A program made the position numbers and the translations under genes. DNA of 64,000 nt from Onchocerca volvulus. Taxonomy: Eukaryota > Nematoda > Chromadorea > Rhabditida > Onchocercidae. Location: assembly GCA_000499405.2 (NCBI GenBank), contig HG738139.1, positions 628,564 through 692,563 of the forward strand, written 5' to 3'. Positions 1 to 13,200 of the stretch are shown here, piece after piece (the first letter of the stretch is position 1; each line of letters starts with the position of its first letter). The notes beneath the pieces are model-generated. The model was not told where the DNA came from, did no database searches, and was given only the letters and a program-made list of their open reading frames with translations.

Positions 1-428
1 TCTTTTAATTAAATTTTTTTTTTTTTATTAGAAGAAATGAAATAGATTTATATAAAATAAATCGATTAAAAGTGTGTTTATAGTAGAATATGATTGATTT
101 CATTTAATAATAAGAGAGAATTGTATTTAAGAAAATGGAAACATCAATAAATGTAATATTTGAAGATCTCAAACATATAAATGGCAAATAATCAACACAG
201 ATGAGAATGTATCCGTCATGGCAATGTCATGGTCACTGATAATACGGGAAAGATTTGATAATATTCGATTACAAATTTCATTTCTTCCTCTTTTATCATC
301 TCATTCCCACTTCTTCTTTTCTTTTTCCTATTCATAAATTTTTTTGAAAATAGTCATTTAAAATCAAAAATAAAAGTAAGTTTTCTTAGTTTATTTGCTG
401 CATTTATCGATGTTACAATTCATCTGCA
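1..428. other. Upstream flank of the GT92 gene, no gene seen
   Basis: AT-rich non-coding sequence. The only signal I see is a TTTTCTTAG acceptor ending at 389, 39 bases before the GT92 start codon. It could receive a trans-spliced leader or join an upstream non-coding exon. No other coding potential or RNA gene was recognised. Confidence 0.5.
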
Positions 429-3400
429 ATGCTGATTCGTCGATGTTTATTCAATTCCTTCTGTATACCGTATCAATTACGCATAATTCACCTATTTTCT
501 AAAGTATGCTTAATATTGGCTGGATTCTTGTGTGCCATAGCAGTTTATTACCGTACCACCAATATTTGGACAATAAAAAATATCGGTGATGCATTTTTAT
601 ATCGAAAAAATCCATCCAGGCCAATCATTTTTGGTGCTTTTCCTCGAGTTCATGCCGAACAGAATGTACCGGGAAATTATGTGGTCAGTTCTAATATTTA
701 ATTTAAGTAAATAAATTTCATTGAGGTTACTTTATATAATCATATCTTTAAATGAGCTTCAGATTCATGATAAATTTTGCAAAATTTGAATTATCGAAGA
801 AAAGATGAGACGATTATTATAATTTCAGGTATTTCAATTTCTTGGTGATGTGCAACAGGCATATCGATTGTATTGTTTTTCAACAACTCAAAATGGTAAA
901 CAAATTGTTTACCGGGCTCATATTCAACGAATACATCAAGGAAAACGATTTATAAATGACATTTGTTCTATGGCTGGTTTTATTGCTGAATGTCGTGTTA
1001 CAAACGAATTCTTACCATTTATACGGTATAAATATTACTGTATGCGAAATGATTGTCTTTTTATGGTGCCAGTCATTCATACAATTGAAAATTAAAATTA
1101 TGGAATCAGAATTCTAACTTACCTAAAATATTTACTGTGGTATAATGCTATCATATCATTCATTTACCCAGATATTTGCTGATAATACTTCTAAACATGT
1201 TATTCTATGCTATAATTTATCTATAAATTAAAAAATTTGAAAATTTCTGTCAACTTACAATATATTTGAAATTTCGTTTTTGTTATCCACTCTGAACTAT
1301 CTAATCCTAGAAAGTTTAATTCAAAGACATTGAAAATGCTATCAAATATGAATGTATATGCAAAAGATTGATTGGCACGCATTTTATATTATATTTAAAT
1401 ATATAAACTCGGAAATTTCCATCAATTGAACAAATTTGAAATAGTAAAGTTTCAATTTTCTTTTCGAATTTCAATTTTTCAATACTTTTTTCATTGTTGT
1501 TTTGAAATTTATCGTTGAAAATTGAGCTTAAAAAGTTGGAATTATAGAATAAGTACAAAGCGTAACATGGAAGAATCACTTAAAATACCAATTGAAAAGG
1601 TATTTGAGACGAAACGACATAAATTGGTCGTTTGTATGGCACCAACCTATGCTCTTATCGAATGGCGTATTTTACTTCTTGGCATTGAAGTTTGGCTTGC
1701 ACTTGGCGCTACTAAGATTATCATTCCGATACAGTCGATTTCACGTGATGCGTTTAGAATACTTCAGGAATATGAACGTGATGGTACGTGTAGCATTGAA
1801 ATATTCAAATTCACGTAATTTGGTATTCCTTCATTTCAGAAATTTTAATGATATGAAAAAAATTTTTTTCGCAACTTTTTGTATTTGTTATCAATTTTTT
1901 GATTTAAATTACTTCCACTTTTATAGCTCTTACGATTTAACTCATAAACTTCATAACGAGTAAAAGTGCGAAAAAATTTTTTTACAACTTGGTTAATTAT
2001 TTGATTAGATATTATGTACTGATAATTTGATGAAACAGGTGAAGTGAAAAATATTATTTTAGATTTTAAAGCAAAACAAAAAAAATTAGAGTGACAAGCG
2101 ATAAAATTTTGGCAAATTTACAGTAATATTTTCAAGTGAAAAGAAAAAATTTATAAGAAAAACAAATATTATCGTGTAATTTGATGATTCTTATTTTTTT
2201 GACAACAAATTGGGTGAAATTTAAAAAATTTTTCAGGATTGGTCATTCTGCGACATTGGCCCAAGTGGCCTATATTATCGGATAAAAATCCAAACGGTTT
2301 AGTTTTATCACGAGGTAAATTTTTTGCTTCATTTCAATTAAAAGTACTTTTAAAAAATAGTAAACAGATTTTATGAAATTGATGCATTTTAATTTTTAAA
2401 CAAATGAAGTTTCAGTTGAAGTTTTCGAGAAAAATTAAAATTCATTGGTTTAAGTATTTAAGTTTCTTACTTCAGGAATTGAAGAATCTCATGTTAATTG
2501 TTTATTTTTTGCAAAGCCATGGGCTGAAATGGTGGCATTCACTGATTTGGATGATATTTTAATTCCAACACAACCCATGAAAATTTATTCAACTGTTAAT
2601 GTTAATATATTGCAGGTTGTTGTTTGAAGAAATTGAAAAATGATATATTATAAATAATACAAATTCTTTGATTTTACTTAAATTTTATTTGCTTAAATTT
2701 GAATGACAAACAACAAATTTTCGCGCATTATTAAAAATGAAATAATTACATGAAAAATGACGCATACAAACAGCATTTACAAGAATTATTACTTCCAAAT
2801 TGCAAAATCCAATAATGGAAATTATTGAATGGAATGTTCTTTGATGGGAGAATTCTATATGGATGAATCAAATTTGAATAATATATAACATGCTTACATA
2901 AACAATGAAGAAGTAATTAATCAAAATTTCCAACTAAAAAAATAAAACTGCCTCTAATTGAACAATTTATAGCCGAATTTTAGTTAAATTAAAAAAATTT
3001 AAAGCATTAGTAAGAGTGATATGATAGTTCGGATTATTTAATAATGTTAATTATTTTTAAATTTTATATTTTTAGGATTTTGCAAATGAACATCCACAAG
3101 CTGGATCTTTCCTCTTTGAGCATCGTGATGTACGGATGGTATTACCTGAAGAAGAACAAATGTTACAGTTGGATAATTTCAATTTCAATTTCTTGATTAA
3201 TACAAACAGAAAAAAAGAATGCACTGTGTGGCGTATGAAAACACGGGTAATCGTGAATGCAAGTGAGTTTCAAAATGCTCGTCATTTTTAATTTGCTTAG
3301 TTGAAATTTAATTAGTTTCTGAATCTTTCGGTTATCAAAAAATGATCTACACATAATCGTAATTTTTATTTAGAAAATTTTGCCATGTTAGTTTGAATTG

Positions 3401-5073
3401 GCAGTGAATTAACCAGAATAAAAACAAAATAATCCATCAGAAAGAAAAAATAATTCTTTGTATTAATCTAATTCAAAAAAAAAAAATTTATCAACATAAT
3501 TTGCTTGTAATTGGAAATTAGATGGCAAATCTATAATGAAAATCGTTTCTTTTTTTTCGTTTTCAAATAATTCGAAACAATAATTTGCAATATACAACAT
3601 GTAAGCCAATGTCGTGGTTACGTCACAAAAATTGGCGCAACGTATTTACGTAACGTATATTATTTACTTGTAATAACATACATTTTGAGCAATCGCATTA
3701 TTTGCATATTAATACATAATCAGTATTTATTGACCGTATGAATTCCTAGCAAATTGATTTAAAATTGGAACTTTATTAATTTCATAGTTATTTCAGGTCG
3801 TGTAGATACTATCAATATGCACGAAAGTGGAATTAACCGCCTCGGATACGTACAAGTATGTTTGAGAGAGTTTACAGATTAAATAAAAAAATGATTGGTG
3901 ACAACTTCTTGTCAAATTTTAATCTATAATTATCAATTTTATCAATTTTCGATTTTTAATTCTTCAATTTTATCAATTTTTAATTTACAATCATCAATTT
4001 TATCAATTTTTTAGGCATAAATTTTAAAGATCAAAATAAAATAATTGTATAAAGGTCAGAAAATATTGACAGGTGAGAATTCCATGTCATCGAGCACATT
4101 TCTACCATATGAGGCATTCATTTCGAGAACAAACAGAAGGGAAATCTTTGAATATGAGCAATTTAGTGCGATTACTTAACAAGTAAACATTCGTTTTCTT
4201 CCAATTTGATTTTTCAAATTTCATTTTTTTAAATAGATTTTAATTTACTAAAAATCCCTCACCGAATGTATGACCATATGAAAGCTAGAAAGAAAGAAAA
4301 CGAAACTAGCCATTGCTAATTGAGTTAGTTTGTTTAATTAAACGAATGATGTAAAATAATTTGATATAATTAGCATCCCAATTTCTTATATCCGGTAAGT
4401 GAGGAGAGACGAATGGTGCAGTTTTTATAATTTCAGTAAAGTGGATTTTACACTTTTCAACTTTCGACCAAAGAGTAATTAATTTCGAATTTGAAAATCA
4501 ATATTTTCAGGAATTTCCAAAAACGTCTCCAAACAACGCTTCGAACTATTGCGAAGCAATGGATGAACGGTTCTCTGACTGAAACATTGGATGATTTTGA
4601 TAAATGCGTGATTGAAATTAACAAGGAGCATTTTAAACTAAAAGTATCACGTTGTATGACACCTCACGTTTGCTATCTCAAGTTGAGAAAGTTAGAGTTT
4701 TTTTTTTAAGCTGTCATTCATTCCAATATTAGTATTTTAAGCAGATTTTTATAGCATGTAAGTCGAATTTTCACAGGTTTCCTACCTTTCCAGACAATAT
4801 TTTTACTCATTATGAAATAATTCGAGAAAATCAATAACCAAAAGGAAATGACTAACATTCCTGAATTTCTGTAAAGATTAACCGAATGGTCAACATTCGC
4901 CGAATTGCTCAGTTTTTTGCTATTTACGAGACATTTCTGGTGTTTTAAATAGATTTGAAGTAAATTAATTAAGTTAGATAAAATTAAATTTCATGAATTA
5001 AAGGACAAAATAAATCGCTTCACAGATATTATATCCTGTCAGATCTTCATAAAAAAAGAGTTCAAATGTTCAT

Positions 5074-5116
<43 letters not shown>

Positions 5117-5370
5117 TTTTCTGTCGTTTACTTATTCCATCATTCCAATTGTTCATTGATTCTTTTCTATGAGAATGATACTATATGGCAAAAAATTGAA
5201 TTCTTTTTAGTGAAGTTAATTGTGTAGCATCAATTGGAAATTATGAATTTGCCCACATATCCGGTGATTTCATTCTTCGATTAATGGATGCTCAATTTAT
5301 CGACAGTGATGAGAATTGTGATGCACCAATTTCAAAAGTTGTTAAAGGCAATCATTTTTATGCTCCTTGA
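429..5370 (+). CDS. Glycosyltransferase family 92 (DUF23) protein, 10 exons, apparent 1-nt frameshift in exon 5
   Basis: Type II membrane glycosyltransferase of the GT92/DUF23 family, expected to add a sugar to glycans in the Golgi; the acceptor cannot be told. Exons: 429-683, 829-1025, 1548-1783, 2237-2314, 2476-2616, 3076-3262, 3797-3855, 4073-4182, 4511-4681, 5211-5370 (TGA). All junction phases agree. An N-terminal hydrophobic anchor (about residues 22-42, KVCLILAGFLCAIAVYY) precedes the lumenal domain. Family marks are KLVVCMAPTYALIEWR in exon 3, an acidic DLDDILIP motif in exon 5 (likely metal/nucleotide-sugar site), AGSFLFEHRDV in exon 6 and a histidine-rich CHRAHFYHMRHSF in exon 8. 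Length of about 530 aa fits the family. In exon 5 a run of five A (2580-2584) puts a TAA at 2598, while one base fewer would restore frame and phase into exon 6. It is therefore either a pseudogene or a homopolymer error. No alternative donor rescues the frame. Confidence 0.8.
5072..5120. repeat. (ATTT)n microsatellite in the last GT92 intron
   Basis: About twelve uninterrupted ATTT units lie in intron 9 of the GT92 gene, 90 bases before exon 10. Simple slippage repeat; no function inferred. Confidence 0.9.
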
Positions 5371-7235
5371 TTTCACATAAGAATTGTAATAAGAATGAGG
5401 TATGAATTTCAATCTAATTTGATGAGGATGGTTGTGATTAAATTATTAATTTAGTAAAATTTTAAACGTAAAATTTCAAACACATTGAAATTAGGGAATC
5501 AACAGAAGCCAAAACAATTAATTTAGCTTTTTGAGAAATTGCCTAGAAAACGTGTATTCTTCATAACCGTACAAATTTAAAAATTAATCCAGGATTTATA
5601 AACCTGCAGTAGGATGAAATTTTCTTTATAATTATTTGTGCCATAATTTGCGAAAATTTATTACATAATATGTATCCAAATACTTTGTAATGAGTAGAGT
5701 ATAAAGTTAATACAGTATGAAACTTGAATACTGCAGTATAATATGTACATCGAAATGAACGACTTAAAGATATTATTTTTGCCAACAGTCATCAATTTTT
5801 GTTATCCTCTTCTCTAATCTTTATTGAAATTCATTTTGAATTAAGCGTTCAACTTCTGTTGTCATAAAATAAAAGTTACTAAGCTATCCATAGGCAAAAC
5901 TAGTTTAAATTAAGTAAGATTATTAAATTTGTCTTTTTTTAAAAATTTCATTTCATCTTGTTTCAAGTTATAATTTCAATTTGTTTACTAAATAAACTCT
6001 TTCATAATTTCATAATTTTCATATTTGCTAACATTATTGCTCACTTGCAATTTTAAAAAGGCATCATTATTTCCGTAATATTATACATGGAACAAATATA
6101 TCGTGGTAATTTGTAATCATTATAATATTTGAATTCGAATACTTCAAAACCGAAAAATTGAGGAGGCAGATAACAGGGATAACATATATGTATATAAATA
6201 TGTGTTGATGAAGGCTTGCATGATGATGGCTTGTTTATGAATTATTTTTGTCAACTCTAGAAGGATAAATTTGTGAATGGGATGTATAAAATGAAGGATA
6301 AAGAAGAGGAAAGAAATAAAAGAGCCTGAAAGAATAGATTAGTTTGGAGCCAAGGAAGGATGGAAGCTTTGACGACAAATATCACTAAAATTATAAAGTG
6401 ATTAAAGCTTTATTTCTTTTTTTTATCCCGAATATATACTCTTTCACTTCCTTTGCAATAATGTTCTAGGAATTTTTGAAAGTCTCAGCTAGGCTTGGCT
6501 AAACAGTCTAACATTATGCCACATTTCACTACTTATAATTTTTTGCTTACTAAAATTCACAAATAAATACGCTAAGCAAGAGGAATGAAAAGAAGAAGAA
6601 GTGAAAGCAAATACAAATGGCCTTGGCCTGTGGGTGAAAAGATGGGACAGATTTGTAAGATTTAAAGGCTTTTAAATTTTAGGGACAAAATTTGGAAGAG
6701 TTAGAATAGAGTGGTAATGCTTTTGCTTGTGGGGATAACAAAGGCGAGATGCTCAAATATCTAAGACTAATACTTGCTGGCCATACAGCATATCCTAAGC
6801 TTAGCTATTGAAATGTGAGATAGCCAAGCCAAGATTGCCATCCTTCATCACTGATGCATGTGCCATTCGTTTTGCTTAAAACTAAAAACAGATAACGACA
6901 ACAACCGCCTAGTAGCATATAACACGATAACCATCGAATCACATCTTTTTGTACTTCGTTCTTCTCATTCATTCGTATCCATCAATTCCATCTGATTGTC
7001 TTCTTTTCAAATTTTTGTTTGATTTAAATTAAACATGAAAGCTATAAACTTTGAATAGCTTAATTTCTTCTCAAATTCTGACAACCAAATTGTTAACATT
7101 CGTCTTTTTCGGAAATATTTTTATCTGACGAAAAGTTTCTTTTCTCCTTCTTTCTTCTCGCGCAAATTTTCCTATAAATTCGAACTATTTTGTCACTTAA
7201 TTGATTCGGGGTGCGTATGTTCGCACCCGTTGGAA
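5371..7235. other. Intergenic, GT92 to K2P channel
   Basis: AT-rich spacer between two genes on the same strand. A purine-rich stretch (about 6290-6370) and pyrimidine runs are present. The frame of the K2P start stays open upstream from about 7083 to 7235 but has no in-frame ATG, so it was not added to the gene. No RNA gene or repeat family recognised. Confidence 0.5.
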
Positions 7236-10200
7236 ATGCGCGACGAAATTCGATCATGCTGCTTGCGAACAATAAAAATTCTGAAAAAGGTTTGCCATTA
7301 AAATATTTAATTATTGATAATAATAATAAGATTTTTATTATTTATTTTTATCATTCAAAATACAATTATGCATGAAATGATATTTTAAATGTGATTTTGG
7401 TCATCCAATAGATTGAAATGATAAAATATGTGAATTTAATTGGAGTCATTTAACTAGTAAGCTGAAGATCTTGAAAGTTTTTAAACGAATTTTTAATGGT
7501 CGAACAATTTTTGCTTGGAAAAAATTTTTTATTCCAAAAAGTAAATTTGGAATATTTATTTTTTTTTTTTTTTTTTTTTTTTTTGAAAATTTTGTCATGA
7601 GCCAGTGAAATAGACGAAAATGAATTTTAGATTGATTCTTAAGGCTTTCATGAAAACTATTAAAACATCAGGAATTTTATTTAAGTTTCCACTCATACAT
7701 TTAATTTGAAACAAAATTTGTAGTTCTAGATTTAATCTGAAACAAAATTCTTTTTTTTGTTCTCTCTCTTTCTAATTAAAATTAGAATTGGTAAAATTTC
7801 GTGAGAAAATGATTTCAAATTTTTGTTTAAAACAAAAAAATTAAAAATCCATCGATTTATTATAGTTTTTTGGATTTACCATTACGCATATTGGATTGTG
7901 TGCATTAATTGCTGCATATGCTGTTCTCGGAGCTTTCATGTTTCGTGAAATCGAGTATCCCGAAGAATTGAAATTTCAGGGACATATAGAAAATGATACG
8001 TGGACGGCAAGTTTGTTAAAGCAGTCTTTTAATTTCTATTTGAATTTTTTGTTCAAGAAGCTGTTAGAAACATAAATTCTGTTATAAACTGAATCCTTTT
8101 TTTCTTTTTTTTAAAAGAAGTATTAGTTAATTTGTTGCAACATTTTCTTATACGATTTTATAATAAGAAAGAATGAAGCTATTACGATAAAGAAGGAATG
8201 TTTTTCTACCATTTCGAATTTAAATTTAATGATATCATTTGCTGAAAAAAAAAATCCATTCTCAATTTAAATCACTATTGTCAATTCAATAAAAGATATG
8301 GTATTGGTCATATGAAATAAAATAAAAGATTAACATTAAGCATGTATTTGCTATTTGAAAAAAATGCTGAAAAGCATGAAATAAAAGACTCATTTTTCAT
8401 TTTTTCTAATTCCTCTGATAATAGTCTCAAAGATTGCAACTTTAAGTAAAAAAATGTGGCATCATCTTTGTTTATACTTGTAATTCTCGTAAGTGATATT
8501 GTTCTTGCAATTCTCGAAGTAGCAAATTTTACCGTTCTTCAAGAATAGTGAAATTGTAAGAGTTTTCGTAACCCTTACCATAATTTTTTATCTTTTTTGT
8601 TCTCGTAACTCTCTTAGGCAATAATCCTCATCATCCTTGCTCTAGTATCCCTAAAAATTCATATCGTTCTTGCTCTTGTAATACTCACTCTTGTAATTTG
8701 CATAATAATTCCTATCTTATTTGTTCTCCTAATTTCCCTCATAATAAATCCACAACCAATATCGAATAGTCTATAAATGATTATATTTCTTAAGATTTTA
8801 TTTCTTTCCTGATATATATCACCGCAGAAAACAATCTGTGTTTCTATTTCCTTTATCTTAAAAAAATGAGATTTTTTTATTTCTTTCATCATTTTTTACA
8901 AAAGCAAATGCTATTATTGGCAAATTTTTTGCCAAAGTTTACTCACCTTACTGTAAAATATATTAATCACTTATTTGTCATAACTTTAAAAATTTTTAAT
9001 AATTTAAGCTTAGAACAGAATAATGATTCTATTATGACTATATATCTATACTGATGAGAATGTAATCATCACAATGGCTTTTATTTTCAAAAAAAGCAAT
9101 TAAAACATATTTTTAAAATTTCAAATTTTCTTTCTAAGATTTAAAAACAAAGAGGATAGGAAGTATTTATAAACTCACAAACCAAGATTTAATGATAATC
9201 TGCTATAACCGGCATCATCATCATCATCTCCGGAAAAATTAGCCAGCGAATTCATTTTTTTCTATTTTTTCTTTTTTTTTTTTCAATAAAACATTGAGAT
9301 TTCCCTAAGAACTATTATGAGTTGCAATCCTTTCTTTGTATTTTATGTTTTGTCGTTACTTTAAGACTATTTCTTTTGTAAGTGCTATTGAACACTATAT
9401 TTATTTTGGGTCTATGAAATATATTAATTTATCAAATTTTAGCTAATATGTATTTTTAATTTTATGGGAAAGAATAAACTGTTGCAAAATTGAGAAAAAA
9501 TTCTTCAAAATATTCAATTCTATTCATTTTGACCGCTTAATTTTATTGAATTCTTCAATTCCGACTTTTATTATTAAATTTGACTGATGAAATTTTTGTT
9601 TTTGACTTCGTTTATTTGTTTTTTTGGTTTTCTTTTTCATTTTGCTAATTTCAGTGCTATCTTTTCTTTCCAGGTAGTAAATGAGCTGTATAGGTTTATC
9701 GATTCAAGCGATGTGATTGAAGAAGCGGAAGTGAAAAACAAAGCACATCAGTTGCTCAAAATTTTCGAATTACAACTTGTTAATGCTGTTAATTTTGAAG
9801 GTTTCAAATTTTGAATAACACAATCAAAATCAAGTTTTAACTATAAATAGATTGGTTGTTAAATTGTTCGTTGAATTTTTTAGGTTATGATGACAAAGAT
9901 GTGATAACACCAAGTTATCAGTGGACATTTTCTGGTGCTTTATTATTTTCAATAACTGTTTTTACAACTATCGGCAAGTTTTCTATTTATAATTAAATAT
10001 TTGTCATAATTTCGTTCTTTTTCCATTATTTAATCATTAAGAATTTTGAATATGAATTGTCTGAAAAAATACTTCATTCTTACCACAAAAATTTGCTAAT
10101 CAAAAAAAAAAAATGAAATAATAAAATGAAAGGCTTAATTTTTCTTCGCATAATTTAACTTAATTCACATAAGTTTTGTTTTACTTTTAACAGTCAATGT

Positions 10201-13200
10201 GATTTAGCTACACATAAAATACGAAGGTTTATTTGAACTGAAATGTCAAATTTCACTATTGTCATAGATCATCTTGTAGAGAAGTTGACATGAATGGCAT
10301 ATTATTTTCTTCTGACGCATATTTTTGTGGACGGAAAAAAAGAGATAATCAATATTTAGGAATGAAAAAATAAAAATGACGGTCGAAATTTTTCATAAAA
10401 GTCTTGAAAAAAAGTCCAACTTTCTCCATCCAATTTATGCTTGCTCTTTAGTAAAATTTAAGATTTTAAAACTATATAAATGACTAAATATGACAGTTAA
10501 AATCAACTTTGATACCAATAAATTTTTAGATTTTTGATCTAATTTTCAAATTTGTGATTGAATTATTATTCAGACTAAAATATTGAGCATAACTTTAGGG
10601 TATGGGCATATCTGTCCAAAAACACCTTTGGGACGTGGTATGACAATGCTTTATGCAATGATTGGTATACCTCTCATGCTGCTCTGTTTGGCAAATATTG
10701 CCGAAAGCCTTGCTCAAGTAATATTGATTACAATTATTATAAATTAATAGAATCAATCATAAAATGCTATCTTTTTCTTCTCTTTCTCATATTTTATTCA
10801 AACAAAATTATCTTAACTAGATATTTAAAAAAAAAAAAAATTAAATTAATAATATTTTGACTTTCATTTTATTAGCCTATTTTATTTTTAAACCAACTTG
10901 AGCGTTTCATTTCAATCCAAATTTTTTCCTATTTTTATCATCTTTACTTATCTTTTGTAGGCTAGAATTTTGCTTTAAAATTGATTAAAAAAAGAAAAAA
11001 AAATAAAAAGACATCCCAGATGACTTGTTTTATCGCCTATTTTAATCTTCTCTTCCTAAGAATATTAATAAAATTTAAAATTATTCTTGGTTTATTTCCT
11101 TTTTACCTAAAATCATATATAATTGATATAAAAGTTTGAGACCAAAATAATCTAAAAACATCTGAATAATTTTTTGCTTATTAAATGATCTTAATCCTAT
11201 ATAATTAATATAAAATATTCATTATGATAAAACATTCAATTAGATATAAGAAGATCTGTAGTTTTTCATCATTTCTTTTAATTGGAAATGAGAATTTAAA
11301 ACATAGGTAATTTATTTGGAATTAATTTTCAGATAATATTATAATGTAATTCCATCTTATTTTTTCAATATGGTTTTGTTGTATGCCTACTTTTTTTTTG
11401 TCCAATTCAATATTTCAATCAGATTTTTAAATGAATAATAATTATGTAAAATTAATGGAAAGGATGACTTTGGATGGTAAGGAAGTTTAAATGAAATTTT
11501 AATTTCAATATTGTTAGTTTCAGTATTGTGAAAGAATTTACCGTATCCGTTGGCAAATTTATAGCATTTAATTCATCTATTATTTGTAATCGGCAAACGA
11601 TTTGAAGCAAAAAACTTTGGCAAATAGTAATGAAGAATTTGAAATGAAAATATCATAGAATAAGATTTAATCACTGTGATTCTCTGAAATGAATTCACAT
11701 CGAAAAAGATATAATGACCATGATTATTTGAAATGATCATCTTGGGATCATTTGGTAAGAATCGTCGTCCACGTTATAAGATGGAATAAAATCAGTGTTT
11801 GTAGAGAGATGAATTGAATATATGTTGGACTGAATTGGAAGATATTGATTGTTGTGTGAGTTGAGTGATTGCTGAATTGATTGACTGAGTTATCACCACA
11901 GAAGCTCCTTCTTATATCCGTAATCCTTGATATTGTAGTAGACGATGATTTACACATTTCAGAGAATTAACATGATTTATAACCTTTCATACAATGCACA
12001 CAAGCTTCAGCAGATCTGAAGATGACAGAACAAGGGCTCTTGTATCAGACGGAAGGATAAGAATGGATAAATGACTCTTTTGACTGAGAAATATTACAAA
12101 TTTCTTTCATAAGCACATTTGATTATTTTGTCATATTCGTGTTATAAAATATCTTGTTTTACCGACAAAGATGGTATTGGTTTGTAATTATTGAAAGAGT
12201 TTTCACTGCCTAGATATCGCAATCGTATTTCGCATTATTAATATTCGTTATAGGTGTTTACATTTGTGTATTTCAAAGTTTGCTGTGCATATTGTCGATG
12301 GGAAAAAAATCGTCGTCGTACCTGTCGTTCAGCAATCAGTTTTCGTTATCATCCTAATGCACCCGTAAATGCTCGAAGAGGTGAGTTTTTTGAATTTTTT
12401 TAAATGGATTTCTTTTATTTAATTTACATTTTTCAATTCAATATAATAATTTTTCGTAAATTTATTCATCAAATTTCTCTTTTATACCAGAGAAATTCTT
12501 TTTTCTCTATTTTATAAAACTAAAAATTATCAATTATATTATATAATGAATGGCGAATTTTTGTTACATCAATCTGACAATACTTATAAATTCCAATTTT
12601 CTTACAATTTTTTTCTTTTTTTAATTTTTAATCTGAAGAATTTTAAATCTCTTTATTTAAAATCTATTTGTCGGGAATGCTTAATGTAATAAATTCTGGT
12701 TCTTCTCATTCGGTTCAAAACAGCAAAAATTTGTTTCTTATTAAAATTAAATCAATTTTTTGTTCGAATTGAAACACTGCTGATATTCTATAAGGTTAAA
12801 AATAATTAATTAAAATAATGTCAGTCATTTCAAAGAAATGATCAAAATGTTTATTAAGTTTCTAGTTCCACCAAGTCGCTACGGTCAGCGTCACACAGGA
12901 ATACGTCGACATGGAAGTTTAACGCGAATGCATGGAATACGTGAAAAGAATACTTTCAGCGATACGAAAAGTGTTCGTAGCGTAAAAAGTGTTAATAACA
13001 AATCTGACACAACTTCATTACCAGGACGTAAAAATTTCATTTCTCACAATATTCGTACAACTCGTGATAATAATCAGAAGTAAGTTTCTTTCTTAAAGAT
13101 TCGTCAAAAAATACACGTAAAAGTTATTATTTAGAAATTTTCCAGAATTCTATTTCTTTTCTATTTCAATAGGATTTTATTTGAAGCTAATTTGGGAATT

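Noticed and set aside
1316..1963. Open frames overlapping GT92 exon 3 on both strands
   Set aside because: Only the frame 1549-1783 fits the family motif and the exon phases; the others are shadows.
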